A DNA stretch of 64,000 nt. Source: Synchiropus splendidus. Its lineage: Eukaryota > Chordata > Actinopteri > Syngnathiformes > Callionymidae. Below the pieces are notes generated by a model. That model did no database searches. It worked only from the letters and a program-made list of their open reading frames with translations, and was not told where the DNA came from. The translations under genes were made by a program, and so were the position numbers. The stretch is taken from positions 1 to 64,000 of the forward strand of contig NW_026527093.1 in the NCBI RefSeq assembly GCF_027744825.2, read 5' to 3'. Positions 1 to 12,066 of this stretch are shown here, piece after piece; the stretch's first letter is position 1, and every line of letters starts with the position of its first letter.

Positions 1-30
1 TTTTGTGCATTGTGCCATAACTTTTCAGGG

Positions 31-36
31 AAGCTT
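31..36. other. HindIII site AAGCTT, first of one per monomer
   Basis: AAGCTT sits in the 8-bp palindrome GAAGCTTC at unit positions 24-31 in GG-type units, and in AAAGCTTC in GA-type units. It recurs in nearly every unit, so a digest should give a 188-bp ladder. Losses I noticed are at 219 (TAGCTT), 4366 (AAGCTA), 52862 and 55118 (both GAGCTT). Confidence 0.95.
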
Positions 37-309
37 CAGAACATGAAATTTTAACCTCCCACTATAGCAGAAAGGGTCTTTCTAGTAGTTGCACATCAAA
101 TCTAAACTGTCTGAAGTGTTTTTCCAAAGTTATCAACACTTTTATGTTTGGCGTTCCGAAACCCACCTTATCTCAGGCTGAAAAGCGTTTTTACGCATTG
201 TGCCATAACTTTTCAGGGTAGCTTCAGAACATGAAATTTTAACCTCCCACTATAGCAGAAAGGGTCTTTCTAGTAGGTGCACATCAAATCTAAACTGTCT
301 GAAGTGTTT

Positions 310-315
310 TTCGAA
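310..315. other. TTCGAA (BstBI) site marking CGAAAG-type monomers
   Basis: Units of classes B and F carry TTTTTCGAAAG where others have TTTTTCCAAAG or TTTTTCAAAAG. The G creates the palindrome TTCGAA, first seen here. The site therefore reads out the class order along the array and would show higher-order spacing in a digest. Confidence 0.85.
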
Positions 316-597
316 AGTTATCAACACTTTTATGTTTGGCGTTCCGAAACCCACCTTATCTCAGGCTGAAAAGCGTTTTTGTGCATTGTGCCATAACTTT
401 TCAGGGAAGCTTCAGAACATGAAATTTTAACCTCCCACTATAGCAGAAAGGGTCTTTCTAGTAGTTGCACATCAAATCTAAACTGTCTGAAGTGTTTTTC
501 GAAAGTTATCAACACTTTTATGTTTGGCGTTCCGAAACCCACCTTATCTCAGGCTGAAAAGCGTTTTTGTGCATTGTGCCATAACTTTTCAGGGAAG

Positions 598-680
598 CTT
601 CAGAACATGAAATTTTAACCTCCCACTATAGCAGAAAGGGTCTTTCTAGTAGTTGCACATCAAATCTAAACTGTCTGAAG
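598..680. repeat. Distant 7-bp inverted repeat in the monomer (representative copy)
   Basis: CTTCAGA at 598-604 and TCTGAAG at 674-680 are perfect complements 69 bases apart. The second arm overlaps the left arm of the 678-705 hairpin, so the two structures would exclude each other. The support is weak, being short arms alone. Confidence 0.3.
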
Positions 681-756
681 TGTTTTTCCAAAGTTATCAA
701 CACTTTTATGTTTGGCGTTCCGAAACCCACCTTATCTCAGGCTGAAAAGCGTTTTT
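629..756 (+). promoter_or_regulatory. Possible degenerate Pol III-like A box, B box and T run (speculative)
   Basis: In the reference monomer, TAGCAGAAAGG at 629-639 fits the loose A-box pattern TRGYNNARNNG. GTTCCGAAACC at 717-727 differs from the B-box core GTTCGAANCC by one extra C. Five T follow at 752-756, as in a Pol III terminator. In the indel-rich block two units read GTTCGAAACC (near 5988 and 7301), though those deletions may be sequencing errors. Against function: the A-to-B gap of about 78 bp is longer than in most tRNA genes, another run of five T lies between the boxes, and the A-box pattern is common by chance. Confidence 0.12.
678..705. repeat. Short inverted repeat inside the monomer (representative copy)
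   Basis: AAGTGTT at 678-684 and AACACTT at 699-705 are perfect 7-bp complements around a 14-base loop. The arms are kept in nearly all units, while the loop holds the two most class-variable positions (unit 119 and 128). It could form a small hairpin in single-stranded DNA or RNA. The arms are short, so chance is possible in a 188-bp unit. Confidence 0.5.
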
Positions 757-780
757 ACGCATTGTGCCATAACTTTTCAG
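742..780. repeat. Inverted repeat spanning the monomer junction (representative copy)
   Basis: CTGAAAAG at 742-749 pairs perfectly with CTTTTCAG at 773-780 of the next unit, an 8-bp stem with a 23-base loop holding the T run and the GT/AC class marker. Both arms are conserved in most units. The marker in the loop varies while the stem stays constant, although most of the unit is equally constant. Confidence 0.5.
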
Positions 781-1998
781 GGAAGCTTCAGAACATGAAA
801 TTTTAACCTCCCACTATAGCAGAAAGGGTCTTTCTAGTAGGTGCACATCAAATCTAAGCTGTCTGAAGTGTTTTTCGAAAGTTATCAACACTTTTATGTT
901 TGGCGTTCCGAAACCCACGTTATCTCAGGCTGAAAAGCGTTTTTGTGCATTGTACCATAACTTTTCAGGGAAGCTTCAGAACATGAAATTTTAACCTCCC
1001 ACTATAGCAGAAAGGGTCTTTCTAGTAGTTGCACATCAAATCTAAACTGGCTGAAGTGTTTTTCCAAAGTTATTAACACTTTTATGTTTGGCGTTCCGAA
1101 ACCCACCTTATCTGAGGCTGAAATGCGTTTTTGTGCATTGTGCCATAACTTTTCAGGGAAGCTTCAGAACATGAAATTTTAACCTCCCACTATAGCAGAA
1201 AGGGTCTTTCTAGTAGTTGCACATCAAATCTAAACTGTCTGAAGTGTTTTTCCAAAGTTATCAACACTTTTATGTTTGGCGTTCCGAAACCCACCTTATC
1301 TCAGGCTGAAAAGCGTTTTTACGCATTGTGCCATAACTTTTCAGGGAAGCTTCAGAACATGAAATTTTAACCTCCCACTATAGCAGAAAGGGTCTTTCTA
1401 GTAGGTGCACATCAAATCTAAGCTGTCTGAAGTGTTTTTCGAAAGTTATCAACACTTTTATGTTTGGCGTTCCGAAACCCACCTTATCTCAGGCTGAAAA
1501 GCGTTTTTACGCATTGTGCCATAACTTTTCAGGGAAGCTTCAGAACATGAAATTTTAACCTCCCACTATAGCAGAAAGGGTCTTTCTAGTAGGTGCACAT
1601 CAAATCTAAGCTGTCTGAAGTGTTTTTCGAAAGTTATCAACACTTTTATGTTTGGCGTTCCGAAACCCACCTTATCTCAGGCTGAAAAGCGTTTTTGTGC
1701 ATTGTGCCATAACTTTTCAGGGAAGCTTCAGAACATGAAATTTTAACCTCCCACTATAGCAGAAAGGGTCTTTCTAGTAGTTGCACATCAAATCTAAGCT
1801 GTCTGAAGTGTTTTTCAAAAGTTATCAACACTTTTATGTTTGGCGTTCCGAAACCCACCTTATCTCAGGCTGAAAAGCGTTTTCACGCATTGTGCCATAA
1901 CTTATCAGGGAAGCTTCAGAACATGAAATTTTAACCTCCCACTATAGCAGAAAGGGTCTTTCTAGTAGGTGCACATCAAATCTAAGCTGTCTGAAGTG

Positions 1999-4900
1999 TT
2001 TTCGAAAGTTATCAACACTTTTATGTTTGGCGTTCCGAAACCCACCTTATCTCAGGCTGAAAGCGTTTTTGTGCATTGTGCCATAACTTTTCAGGAAGCT
2101 TCAGAACATGAAATTTTAACCTCCACTATAGGCAGATAGGGTCTTTCTAGTAGTTGCACATCAAATCTAAACTGTCTGAAGTGTTTTTTCCAAAGTTATT
2201 AACACTTTTATGTTTTGGCGTTCCGAAACCCACCTTATCTCAGGCTGAAAAGGCGTTTTTGTGCATTGTGCCATAACTTTTCAGGGAAGCTTCAGAACAT
2301 GAAATTTTAACGTCCCACTATTGCAGAAAGGGTCTTTCTAGTAGTTGCACATCAAATCTAAACTGTCTGAAGTGTTTTTCGAAAGTTATCAACACTTTTA
2401 TGTTTGGCGTTCCGGAAACCCACCTTATCTCAGGCTGAAAAGCGTTTTTGTGCATTGTGCCATAACTTTTCAGGGAAGCTTCAGAACATGAAATTTTTAA
2501 CCTCCCCACTATAGCAGAAAGGGTCTTTCTAGTAGTTGACATCAAGTCTAAGCTGTCTGAAGTGTTTTTCAAAGTTATCAACACTTTTATGTTTGGCGTT
2601 CCGAAACCCACCTTATCTCAGGCTGAAAAGCGTTTTTGTGCATTGTGCCATAACTTTTCAGGGAAGCTTCAGAACATGAAATTTTGACCTTCCACACTAT
2701 AGCAGAAAGGGTCTTTCTAGTAGTTGCACATCAAATCTAAACTGTCTGAAGTGTTTTTCCAAAGTTATTAACACTTTTATGTTTGGCGTTCCGAAACCCA
2801 CCTTATCTCAGGCTGAAAATCGTTTTTGTGCATTGTGCCATAACTTTTTCAGGGAAGCTTCAGAACATTAAATTTTAACCTCCCACTATAGCAGAAAGGG
2901 TCATTCTAGTAGTTGCACATCAAATCTAAACTGTCTGAAGTGTTTTTTCCAAAGTTATCAACACTTTTATGTTTGGCGTTCCGAAACCACCTTATCTCAG
3001 GCTGAAAAGCGTTTTTGTGCATTGTGCCATAACTTTTCAGGGAAGCTTCAGTACATGAAATTTTAACCTCCCACTATAGCAGAAAGGGTCTTTCTAGTAG
3101 TTGCACATCAAATCTAAGCTGTCTGAAGTGTTTTTCAAAAGTTATCAACACTTTTATGTTTGGCGTTCCGAAACCCACCTTATCTCAGGCTGAAAAGCCG
3201 TTTTGTGCATTGTGCCATAACTTTTCAGGGAAGCTTCAGAACATGAAATTTTAACCTCCCACTATAGCAGAAAGGTCTTTCTAGTAGTTGCACATCAAAT
3301 CTAAACTGTCTGAAGTGTTTTTCCAAAGTTATTAACACTTTTATGTTTGGCGTTCCGAAACCCCACCTTATCTCAGGCTGAAAAGCGTTTTTGTGCATTG
3401 TGCCATAACTTTTCAGGGAAGCTTCAGAACATGAAATTTTAACCTCCCACTATAGCAGAAAGGGTCTTTCTAGTAGTTGCACATCAAATCTAAACTGTCT
3501 GAAGTGTTTTTCCAAAGTTCTCAACACTTTTATGTTTGGCGTTCCGAAACCCACCTTATCTCAGGCTGAAAAGCGTTTTTAACGCAATTGTGCCATAACT
3601 TTTCAGGGAAGCTTCAGAACATGAAATTTTAACCTCCCACTATAGCAGAAGGGTCTTTCTAGTAGGTGCACATCAAATCTCAGCTGTCTGAAGTGTTTTT
3701 CGAAAGTTATCAACACTTTTATGTTTGGCGTTCCGAAACCCACCTTATCTCAGGCTGAAAAGCGTTTTTTGTGCATTGTGCCATAACTTTTCAGGGAAGC
3801 TTCAGACATGAAATTTTAACCTCCCACTATAGCAGAAAGGGTCTTTCTAGTAGGTGCACATCAAATCTCAGCTGTCTGAAGTGTTTTTCGAAAGTTATCA
3901 ACACTTTTATGTTTGGCGTTCCGAAACCCACCTTATCTCAGGCTGAAAAGCGTTTTTGTGCATTGTGCCATAACTTTTCAGGGAAGCTTCAGAACATGAA
4001 ATTTTAACCTCCCACTATAGCAGAAAGGGTCTTTCTAGTAGTTGCACATCAAATCTAAACTGTCTGAAGTGTTTTTCCAAGTTATTAACACTTTTATGTT
4101 TGGCGTTCCGAAACCCACCTTATCTCAGGCTGAAAAGCGTTTTTGTGCATTGTGCCATAACTTTTCAGGGAAGCTTCAGAACATGAAATTTTAAACCTCC
4201 CACTATTGCAGAAAGGGTCTTTCTAGTAGTTGCAGCATCAAATCTAAACTGTCTGAAGTGTTTTTCGAAAGTTATCAACACTTTTATGTTTGGCGTTCCG
4301 AAACCCACCTTATCTCAGGCTGAAAAGCGTTTTTGTGCATTGTGCCATAACTTTTCAGGGAAGCTACAGAACATGAAATTTTAACCTCCCCACTATAGCA
4401 GAAAGGGTCTTTCTAGTAGTTGCACATCAAGTCTAAGCTGTCTGAAGTGTTTTTTCAAAAGTTATCAACACTTTTATGTTTGGCGTTCCGAAACCCACCT
4501 TATCTCAGGCTGAAAAGCGTTTTTGTGCATTGTGCCATAACTTTTCAGGGAAGCTTCAGAACATGAAATTTTAACCTCCCACTATAGCAGAAAGGGTCTT
4601 TCTAGTAGTTGCACATCAAATCTAAACTGTCTGAAGTGTTTTCCCAAAGTTATTAACACTTTTATGTTTGGCGTTCCGAAACCCACTTATCTCCAGGCTG
4701 AAAAGCGTTTTTGTGCATTGTGCCATAACTTTTCAGGGAAGCTTCAGAACATTAAATTTTAACCTCCCACTATAGGCAGAAACGATCTTTCTAGTAGTTG
4801 CACATCAAATCTAAGCTGTCTGAAGTGTTTTTCAAAAGTTATCAACACTTTTATGTTTGGCGTTCCGAAACCCACCTTATCTCAGGCTGAAAGCGTTTTT

Positions 4901-7900
4901 ACGCATTGTGCCATAACTTCTCAGGGAAGCTTCAGAACATGAAATTTAACCTCCCACTATAGCAGAAAGGGTCTTTCTAGTAGGTGCACATCAAATCTAA
5001 GCTGTCTGAAGTGTTTTTCGAAAGTTATCAACACTTTTATGTTTGGCGTTCCGAAACCCACCTTATCTCAGGCTGAAAAGCGTTTTTGTGCATTGTGCCA
5101 TAACTTTTCAGGGAAGCTTCAGAACATGAAATTTTACCTCCCACTATAGCAGAAAGGATCTTTCTAGTAGTTGCACATCAAATCTAAGCTGTCTGAAGTG
5201 TTTTTTCAAGAAGTTATCAACACTTTTATGTTTGGCGTTCCGAAACCCACCTTATCTCAGGCTGAAAAGCGTTTTTACGCATTGTGCCATAACTTCTCAG
5301 GGAAGCTTCAGAACATGAAATTTTAACCTCCCACTATAGCAGAAAGGGTCTTTCTAGTAGGTGCACATCAAATCTAAGCTGTCTGAAGTGTTTTTCGAAA
5401 GTTATCAACACTTTTATGTTTGGCGTCGAAACCCACCTTATCTCAGGCTGAAAAGCGTTTTTTGTGCATTGTGCCATAACTTTTCAGGGAAGCTTCAGAA
5501 CATGAAATTTTACCTCCCACCATAGCAGAAAGGGTCTGTCTAGTAGTTGCACATCAAATCTAAACTGTCTGAAGTGTTTTTTCCAAAGTTATCAACACTT
5601 TTATGTTTGGCGTTCCGAAACCCACCTTATCTCAGGCTGAAAAGCGTTTTTGTGCATTGTGCCATAACTTTTCAGGGAAGCTTCAGAACATGAAATTTTA
5701 ACCTCCCACTATAGCAGAAAGGGTCTTTCTAGTAGTTGCACATCAAATCTAAACTGTCTGAAGTGTTTTTCCAAAGTTATCAACACTTTTATGTTTGGCG
5801 TTCCGAAACCCACCTTATCTCAGGCTGAAAAGCGTTTTTGTGCATTGTGCCATAACTTTTCAGGGAAGCTTCAGAACATGAAATTTTAACCTCCCACTAT
5901 AGCAGAAAGGGTCTTTCTAGTAGTTGCACATCAAATCTAAGCTGTCTGAAGTGTTTTTCACAAGTTATCAACACTTTTATGTTTGGCGTTCGAAACCCAC
6001 CTTATCTCAGGCTGAAAAGCGTTTTTGTGCATTGTGCCATAACTTTTCAGGAAAGCTTCAGAACATGAAATTTTAACCTCCCACTATAGCAGAAAGGGTC
6101 TTTCTAGTAGTTGCACATCAAATCTAAACTGTCTGAAGTGTTTTTCCAAAGTTATCAACACTTTTATGTTTGGCGTTCCGAAACCCACCTTATCTCAGGC
6201 TGAAAAGCGTTTTTGTGCATTGTGCCATAACTTTTCAGGAAGCTTCAGAACATGAAATTTTAACCTCCCACTATAGCAGAAAGGGTCTTTCTAGTAGTTG
6301 CACATCAAATCTAAGCTGTCTGAACTGTTTTTCAAAAGTTATCAACACTTTTATGTTTGGCGTTCCGAAACCCACCTTATCTCAGGCTGAAAGCGTTTTT
6401 GTGCATTGTGCCATAACTTTTAAGGAAAGCTTCAGAACATGAAATTTTAACCTCCCACTATAGCAGAAAGGGTCTTTCTAGTAGTTGCACATCAAATCTA
6501 AACTGTCTGAAGTGTTTTTCCAAAGTTATGAACACTTTTATGTTTGGCGTTCCGAAACCCACCTTATCTCAGGCTGAAAAGCGTTTTTACGCATTGTGCC
6601 ATAACTTTTCAGGGAAGCTTCAGAACATGAAATTTTAACCTCCCACTATAGCAGAAAGGGTCTTTCTAGTAGGTGCACATCAAATCTAAGCTCTCTGAAG
6701 TGTTTTTCGAAAGTTATCAACACTTTTATGTTTGGCGTTCCGAAACCCACCTTATCTCAGGCTGAAAAGCGTTTTTGTGCATTGTGCCATAACTTTTCAG
6801 GGAAGCTTCAGAACATGAAATTTTAACCTCCCACTATAGCAGAAAGGGTCTTTCTAGTAGTTGCACATCAAATCTAAACTGTCTGAAGTGTTTTTTCCAA
6901 AGTTATTAACACTTTTATGTTTGGCGTTCCGAACCCACCTTATCTCAGGCTGAAAAGCGTTTTTGTGCATTGTGCCATAACTTTTCAGGGAAGCTTCAGA
7001 ACATGAAATTTTAACCTCCCACTATAGCAGAAAGGGTCTTTCTAGTAGTTGCACATCAAATCTAAACTGTCTGAAGTGTTTTTCCAAAGTTATCAACACT
7101 TTTATGTTTGGCGTTCCGAACCCACCTTATCTCAGGCTGAAAAGCGTTTTTGTGCATTGTGCCATAACTTTTCAGGGAAGCTTCAGAACATGAAATTTTA
7201 ACCTCCCACTATAGCAGAAAGGGTCTTTCTAGTAGGTGCACATCAAATCTAAGCTCTCTGAAGTGTTTTTCGAAAGTTATCAACACTTTTATGTTTGGCG
7301 TTCGAAACCCACCTTATCTAGGCTGAAAAGCGTTTTTGTGCATTGTGCCATAACTTTTCAGGAAAGCTTCAGAACATGAAATTTTAACCTCCCACTATAG
7401 CAGAAAGGGTCTTTCTAGTAGTTGCACATCAAATCTAAACTGTCTGAAGTGTTTTTCCAAAGTTATCAACACTTTTTATGTTTGGCGTTCCGAAACCCAC
7501 CTTATCTCAGGCTGAAAAGCGTTTTTACGCATTGTGCCCATAACTTTTCAGGGAAGCTTCAGAACATGAAATTTTAACCTCCCACTATAGCAGAAAGGGT
7601 CTTTCTAGTAGTTGCCACATCAAATCTAAGCTCTCTGAAGTGTTTTTCGAAAGTTATCAACACTTTTATGTTTGGCGTTCCGAAACCCACCTTATCTCAG
7701 CTGAAAAGCGTTTTTGTGCATTGTGCCATAACTTTTCAGGGAAGCTTCAGAACATGAAATTTTAACCTCCCACTATAGCAGAAAGGGTCTTTCTAGTAGT
7801 TGCACATCAAATCTAAGCTGTCTGAAGTGTTTTTTCAAAAGTTATCAACACTTTTATGTTTGGCGTTCCGAAACCCACCTTATCTCAGGCTGAAAAGCGT

Positions 7901-9306
7901 TTTTTACGCATTGTGCCATAACTTTTCAGGGAAGCTTCAGAACATGAAATTTTAACCTCCCACTATAGCAGAAAGGGTCTTTCTAGTAGGTGCACATCAA
8001 ATCTAAGCTCTCTGAAGTGTTTTTCGAAAGTTATCAACACTTTTATGTTTGGCGTTCCGAAACCCACCTTATCTCAGGCTGAAAAGCGTTTTTGTGCATT
8101 ATGCCATACTTTTCAGGGAAGCTTCAGAACATGAAATTTTAACCTCCCACTATAGCAGAAAGGGTCTTTCTAGTAGTTGCACATCAAATCTAAACTGTCT
8201 GAAGTGTTTTTCCAAAGTTATTACACTTTTATGTTTGGCGTTCCGAAACCCACCTTATCTCAGGCTGAAAAGCGTTTTTGTGCATTGTGCCATAACTTTC
8301 AGGGAAGCTTCAGAACATGAAATTTTAACCTCCCCACTAATAGCAGAAAGGGTCTTTTCTAGTAGTTGCACATCAAATCTAAACTGTCTGAAGTGTTTTT
8401 CCAAAGTTATCAACACTTTTATGTTTGGCGTTCCGAAACCCACCTTATCTCAGGCTGAAAAGCGTTTTTGTGCATTGTGCCAGAACTTTTCAGGGAAGCT
8501 TCAGAACATGAACTTTTAACCTCCCACTATAGCAGAAAGGGTCTTTCTAGTAGGTGCACATCAAATCTAAGCTCTCTGAAGTGTTTTTCGAAAGTTATCA
8601 ACACTTTTATGTTTGGCGTTCCGAAACCCACCTTATCTCAGGCTGAAAAAGCGTTTTTGTGCATTGTGCCATAACTTTTCAGGAAAGCTTCAGAACATGA
8701 AATTTTAACCTCCCACTATAACAGAAAGGGTCTTTCTAGTAGTTGGCACATCAAATCTAAACTGTCTGAAGTGTTTTTCCAAAGTTATCAACACTTTTAT
8801 GTTTGGCGTTCCGAACCCACCTTATCTCAGGCTGAAAAGCGTTTTTGTGCATTGTGCCATAACTTTTCAGGAAGCTTCAGAAACATGAAATTTTAACCTC
8901 CCACTATAGCAGAAAGGGTCTTTCTAGTAGTTGCACATCAAATCTAAACTGTCTGAAGTGTTTTTCCAAAGTTATCAACACTTTTATGTTTGGCGTTCCG
9001 AAACCACCTTATCTCAGGCTGAAAAGCGTTTTTACGCATTGTGCCATAACTTTTCAGGGAAGCTTCAGAACATGAAATTTTAACCTCCCACTATAGCAGA
9101 AAGGGTCTTTCTAGTAGGTGCACATCAAATCTAAGGCTCTCTGAAGTGTTTTTCGAAAGTTATCAACACTTTTATGTTTGGCGTTCCGAAACCCACCTTA
9201 TCTCAGGCTGAAAAGCGTTTTTGTGCATTGTGCCATAACTTTTCAGGAAGCTTCAGAACATGAAATTTTAACCTCCCACTATAGCAGAAAGGGTCTTTCT
9301 AGTAGT
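1999..9306 (+). repeat. Indel-rich satellite block, probably low consensus quality
   Basis: This is the same satellite, but with dozens of one-base gains and losses, many in homopolymers. Examples are four T instead of five near 2000, an extra G in AAAAGGCG near 2250, CCGGAAACC near 2413, CCCC near 2506, TTGACATC near 2537, GAAAGGTC near 3273, AACGCAATTG near 3581, GGCGTCGAAA near 5425, CAGCTGAAAA near 7698 and AGTAGTGCAC at 9301-9310. Insertions and deletions nearly cancel: 44 units between 1887 and 10163 differ from exact register by only +4. The blocks on both sides are almost free of indels. Mixed single-base indels in homopolymers look more like uncorrected long-read error than like evolution, but an older decayed segment is not excluded. 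Confidence 0.8.
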
Positions 9307-12066
9307 GCACATCAAATCTAAACTGTCTGAAGTGTTTTTCCAAAGTTATCAACACTTTTATGTTTGGCGTTCCGAAACCCACCTTATCTCAGGCTGAAAA
9401 GCGTTTTTGTGCATTGTGCCATAACTTTTCAGGGAAGCTTCAGAACATGAAATTTTAACCTCCCACTATAGCAGAAAGGGTCTTTCTAGTAGTTGCACAT
9501 CAAATCTAAGCTGTCTGAAGTGTTTTTCAAAAGTTATCAACACTTTTATGTTTGGCGTTCCGAAACCCACCTTATCTCAGGCTGAAAAGCGTTTTTGTGC
9601 ATTGTGCCATAACTTTTCAGGAAAGCTTCAGAACATGAAATTTTAACCTCCCACTATAGCAGAAAGGGTCTTTCTAGTAGTTGCACATCAAATCTAAACT
9701 GTCTGAAGTGTTTTTCCAAAGTTATCAACACTTTTATGTTTGGCGTTCCGAAACCCACCTTATCTCAGGCTGAAAAGCGTTTTTGTGCATTGTGCCATAA
9801 CTTTTCAGGAAAGCTTCAGAACATGAAATTTTAACCTCCCACTATAGCAGAAAGGGTCTTTCTAGTAGTTGCACATCAAATCTAAACTGTCTGAAGTGTT
9901 TTTCAAAAGTTATCAACACTTTTATGTTTGGCGTTCCGAAACCCACCTTATCTCAGGCTGAAAAGCGTTTTTGTGCATTGTGCCATAACTTTTCAGGAAA
10001 GCTTCAGAACATGAAATTTTAACCTCCCACTATAGCAGAAAGGGTCTTTCTAGTAGTTGCACATCAAATCTAAACTGTCTGAAGTGTTTTTCCAAAGTTA
10101 TCAACACTTTTATGTTTGGCGTTCCGAAACCCACCTTATCTCAGGCTGAAAAGCGTTTTTACGCATTGTGCCATAACTTTTCAGGGAAGCTTCAGAACAT
10201 GAAATTTTAACCTCCCACTATAGCAGAAAGGGTCTTTCTAGTAGGTGCACATCAAATCTAAGCTCTCTGAAGTGTTTTTCGAAAGTTATCAACACTTTTA
10301 TGTTTGGCGTTCCGAAACCCACCTTATCTCAGGCTGAAAAGCGTTTTTGTGCATTGTGCCATAACTTTTCAGGGAAGCTTCAGAACATGAAATTTTAACC
10401 TCCCACTATAGCAGAAAGGGTCTTTCTAGTAGTTGCACATCAAATCTAAACTGTCTGAAATGTTTTTCCAAAGTTATTAACACTTTTATGTTTGGCGTTC
10501 CGAAACCCACCTTATCTCAGGCTGAAAAGCGTTTTTGTGCATTGTGCCATAACTTTTCAGGGAAGCTTCAGAACATGAAATTTTAACCTCCCACTATAGC
10601 AGAAAGGGTCTTTCTAGTAGGTGCACATCAAATCTAAGCTCTCTGAAGTGTTTTTCGAAAGTTATCAACACTTTTATGTTTGGCGTTCCGAAACCCACCT
10701 TATCTCAGGCTGAAAAGCGTTTTTGTGCATTGTGCCATAACTTTTCAGGAAAGCTTCAGAACATGAAATTTTAACCTCCCACTATAGCAGAAAGGGTCTT
10801 TCTAGTAGTTGCACATCAAATCTAAACTGTCTGAAGTGTTTTTCCAAAGTTATCAACACTTTTATGTTTGGCGTTCCGAAACCCACCTTATCTCAGGCTG
10901 AAAAGCGTTTTTACGCATTGTGCCATAACTTTTCAGGGAAGCTTCAGAACATGAAATTTTAACCTCCCACTATAGCAGAAAGGATCTTTCTAGTAGGTGC
11001 ACATCAAATCTAAGCTCTCTGAAGTGTTTTTCGAAAGTTATCGACACTTTTATGTTTGGCGTTCCGAAACCCACCTTATCTCAGGCTGAAAAGCGTTTTT
11101 GTGCATTGTGCCATAACTTTTCAGGGAAGCTTCAGAACATGAAATTTTAACCTCCCACTATAGCAGAAAGGGTCTTTCTAGTAGTTGCACATCAAATCTA
11201 AACTGTCTGAAGTGTTTTTCCAAAGTTATCAACACTTTTATGTTTGGCGTTCCGAAACCCACCTTATCTCAGGCTGAAAAGCGTTTTTGTGCATTGTGCC
11301 ATAACTTTTCAGGGAAGCTTCAGAACATGAAATTTTAACCTCCCACTATAGCAGAAAGGGTCTTTCTAGTAGGTGCACATCAAATCTAAGCTCTCTGAAG
11401 TGTTTTTCGAAAGTTATCAACACTTTTATGTTTGGCGTTCCGAAACCCACCTTATCTCAGGCTGAAAAGCGTTTTTGTGCATTGTGCCATAACTTTTCAG
11501 GAAAGCTTCAGAACATGAAATTTTAACCTCCCACTATAGCAGAAAGGGTCTTTCTAGTAGTTGCACATCAAATCTAAACTGTCTGAAGTGTTTTTCCAAA
11601 GTTATCAACACTTTTATGTTTGGCGTTCCGAAACCCACCTTATCTCAGGCTGAAAAGCGTTTTTACGCATTGTGCCATAACTTTTCAGGGAAGCTTCAGA
11701 ACATGAAATTTTAACCTCCCACTATAGCAGAAAGGGTCTTTCTAGTAGGTGCACATCAAATCTAAGCTCTCTGAAGTGTTTTTCGAAAGTTATCGACACT
11801 TTTATGTTTGGCGTTCCGAAACCCACCTTATCTCAGGCTGAAAAGCGTTTTTGTGCATTGTGCCATAACTTTTCAGGGAAGCTTCAGAACATGAAATTTT
11901 AACCTCCCACTATAGCAGAAAGGGTCTTTCTAGTAGTTGCACATCAAATCTAAACTGTCTGAAGTGTTTTTCCAAAGTTATTAACACTTTTATGTTTGGC
12001 GTTCCGAAACCCACCTTATCTCAGGCTGAAAAGCGTTTTTGTGCATTGTGCCATAACTTTTCAGGG
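9307..12066 (+). repeat. Clean satellite block with a short 4-unit repeat
   Basis: From here the array returns to exact 188-bp register. The class order near the end of the block is E, F, C, B, A, F, C, B, E, A. The variant TATCGACAC occurs at 11043 and again at 11795, exactly 752 bp (four units) apart, so F-C-B-(A/E) was recently repeated as a tetramer. One copy has the extra private change AGGATC near 10983. No other feature is seen. Confidence 0.85.

Larger units (their letters stand above)
571..758 (+). repeat. Representative class A satellite monomer
   Basis: This copy serves as the reference unit, with position 1 set at the G of GCATTGTGCC. Landmarks in unit coordinates are: AACTTTTCAG at 13-22, HindIII site AAGCTT at 25-30, GAAATTTTAACC at 39-50, CACTATAGCAG at 55-64, CTAG at 76-79, the class-defining stretch 82-128, GGCGTTCCGAAACCC at 144-158, CTGAAAAGCG at 172-181 and a run of five T at 182-186. 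Positions that separate classes are about 23-24 (GG or GA), 82 (T or G), 100 (A or G), 103 (G or C), 119 (C, G or A), 128 (C or T) and 187-188 (GT or AC). The start point is arbitrary, because a tandem array has no intrinsic first base. Confidence 0.9.
1..1998 (+). repeat. Left clean satellite block, older class mix
   Basis: Units keep exact 188-bp spacing from 7 to 1887 (ten periods). The GGTGC/CGAAAG units here carry AAGCTGTC or AAACTGTC rather than the AAGCTCTC that dominates later, so this block has a different variant composition. Private changes include loss of the HindIII site at 219 (TAGCTT), AAACTGGCTG near 1045-1055, and TCTGAGG with AAATGCG around 1112-1126. No gene or other element is visible. 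Confidence 0.9.

Noticed and set aside
625..632. CACTATAG core resembling the phage T7 promoter
   Set aside because: Only the 8-base core matches. The upstream half of the promoter is absent, and the setting is a eukaryotic satellite.
571..758. CENP-B box
   Set aside because: I searched by eye for the nTTCGnnnnAnnCGGGn pattern on both strands. The TTCG of CGAAAG units lacks the required A and the CGGG, and the unit contains no CCCG or CGGG.
8049..8519. Open frame of about 156 codons, and others of 60-100 codons between 2318 and 8674
   Set aside because: These are translations of the satellite itself, repeating the same peptide blocks. They occur only where one-base indels happen to join frames, and the longest one starts at TTG. 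The clean array has no comparable frame, since 188 is not a multiple of 3.
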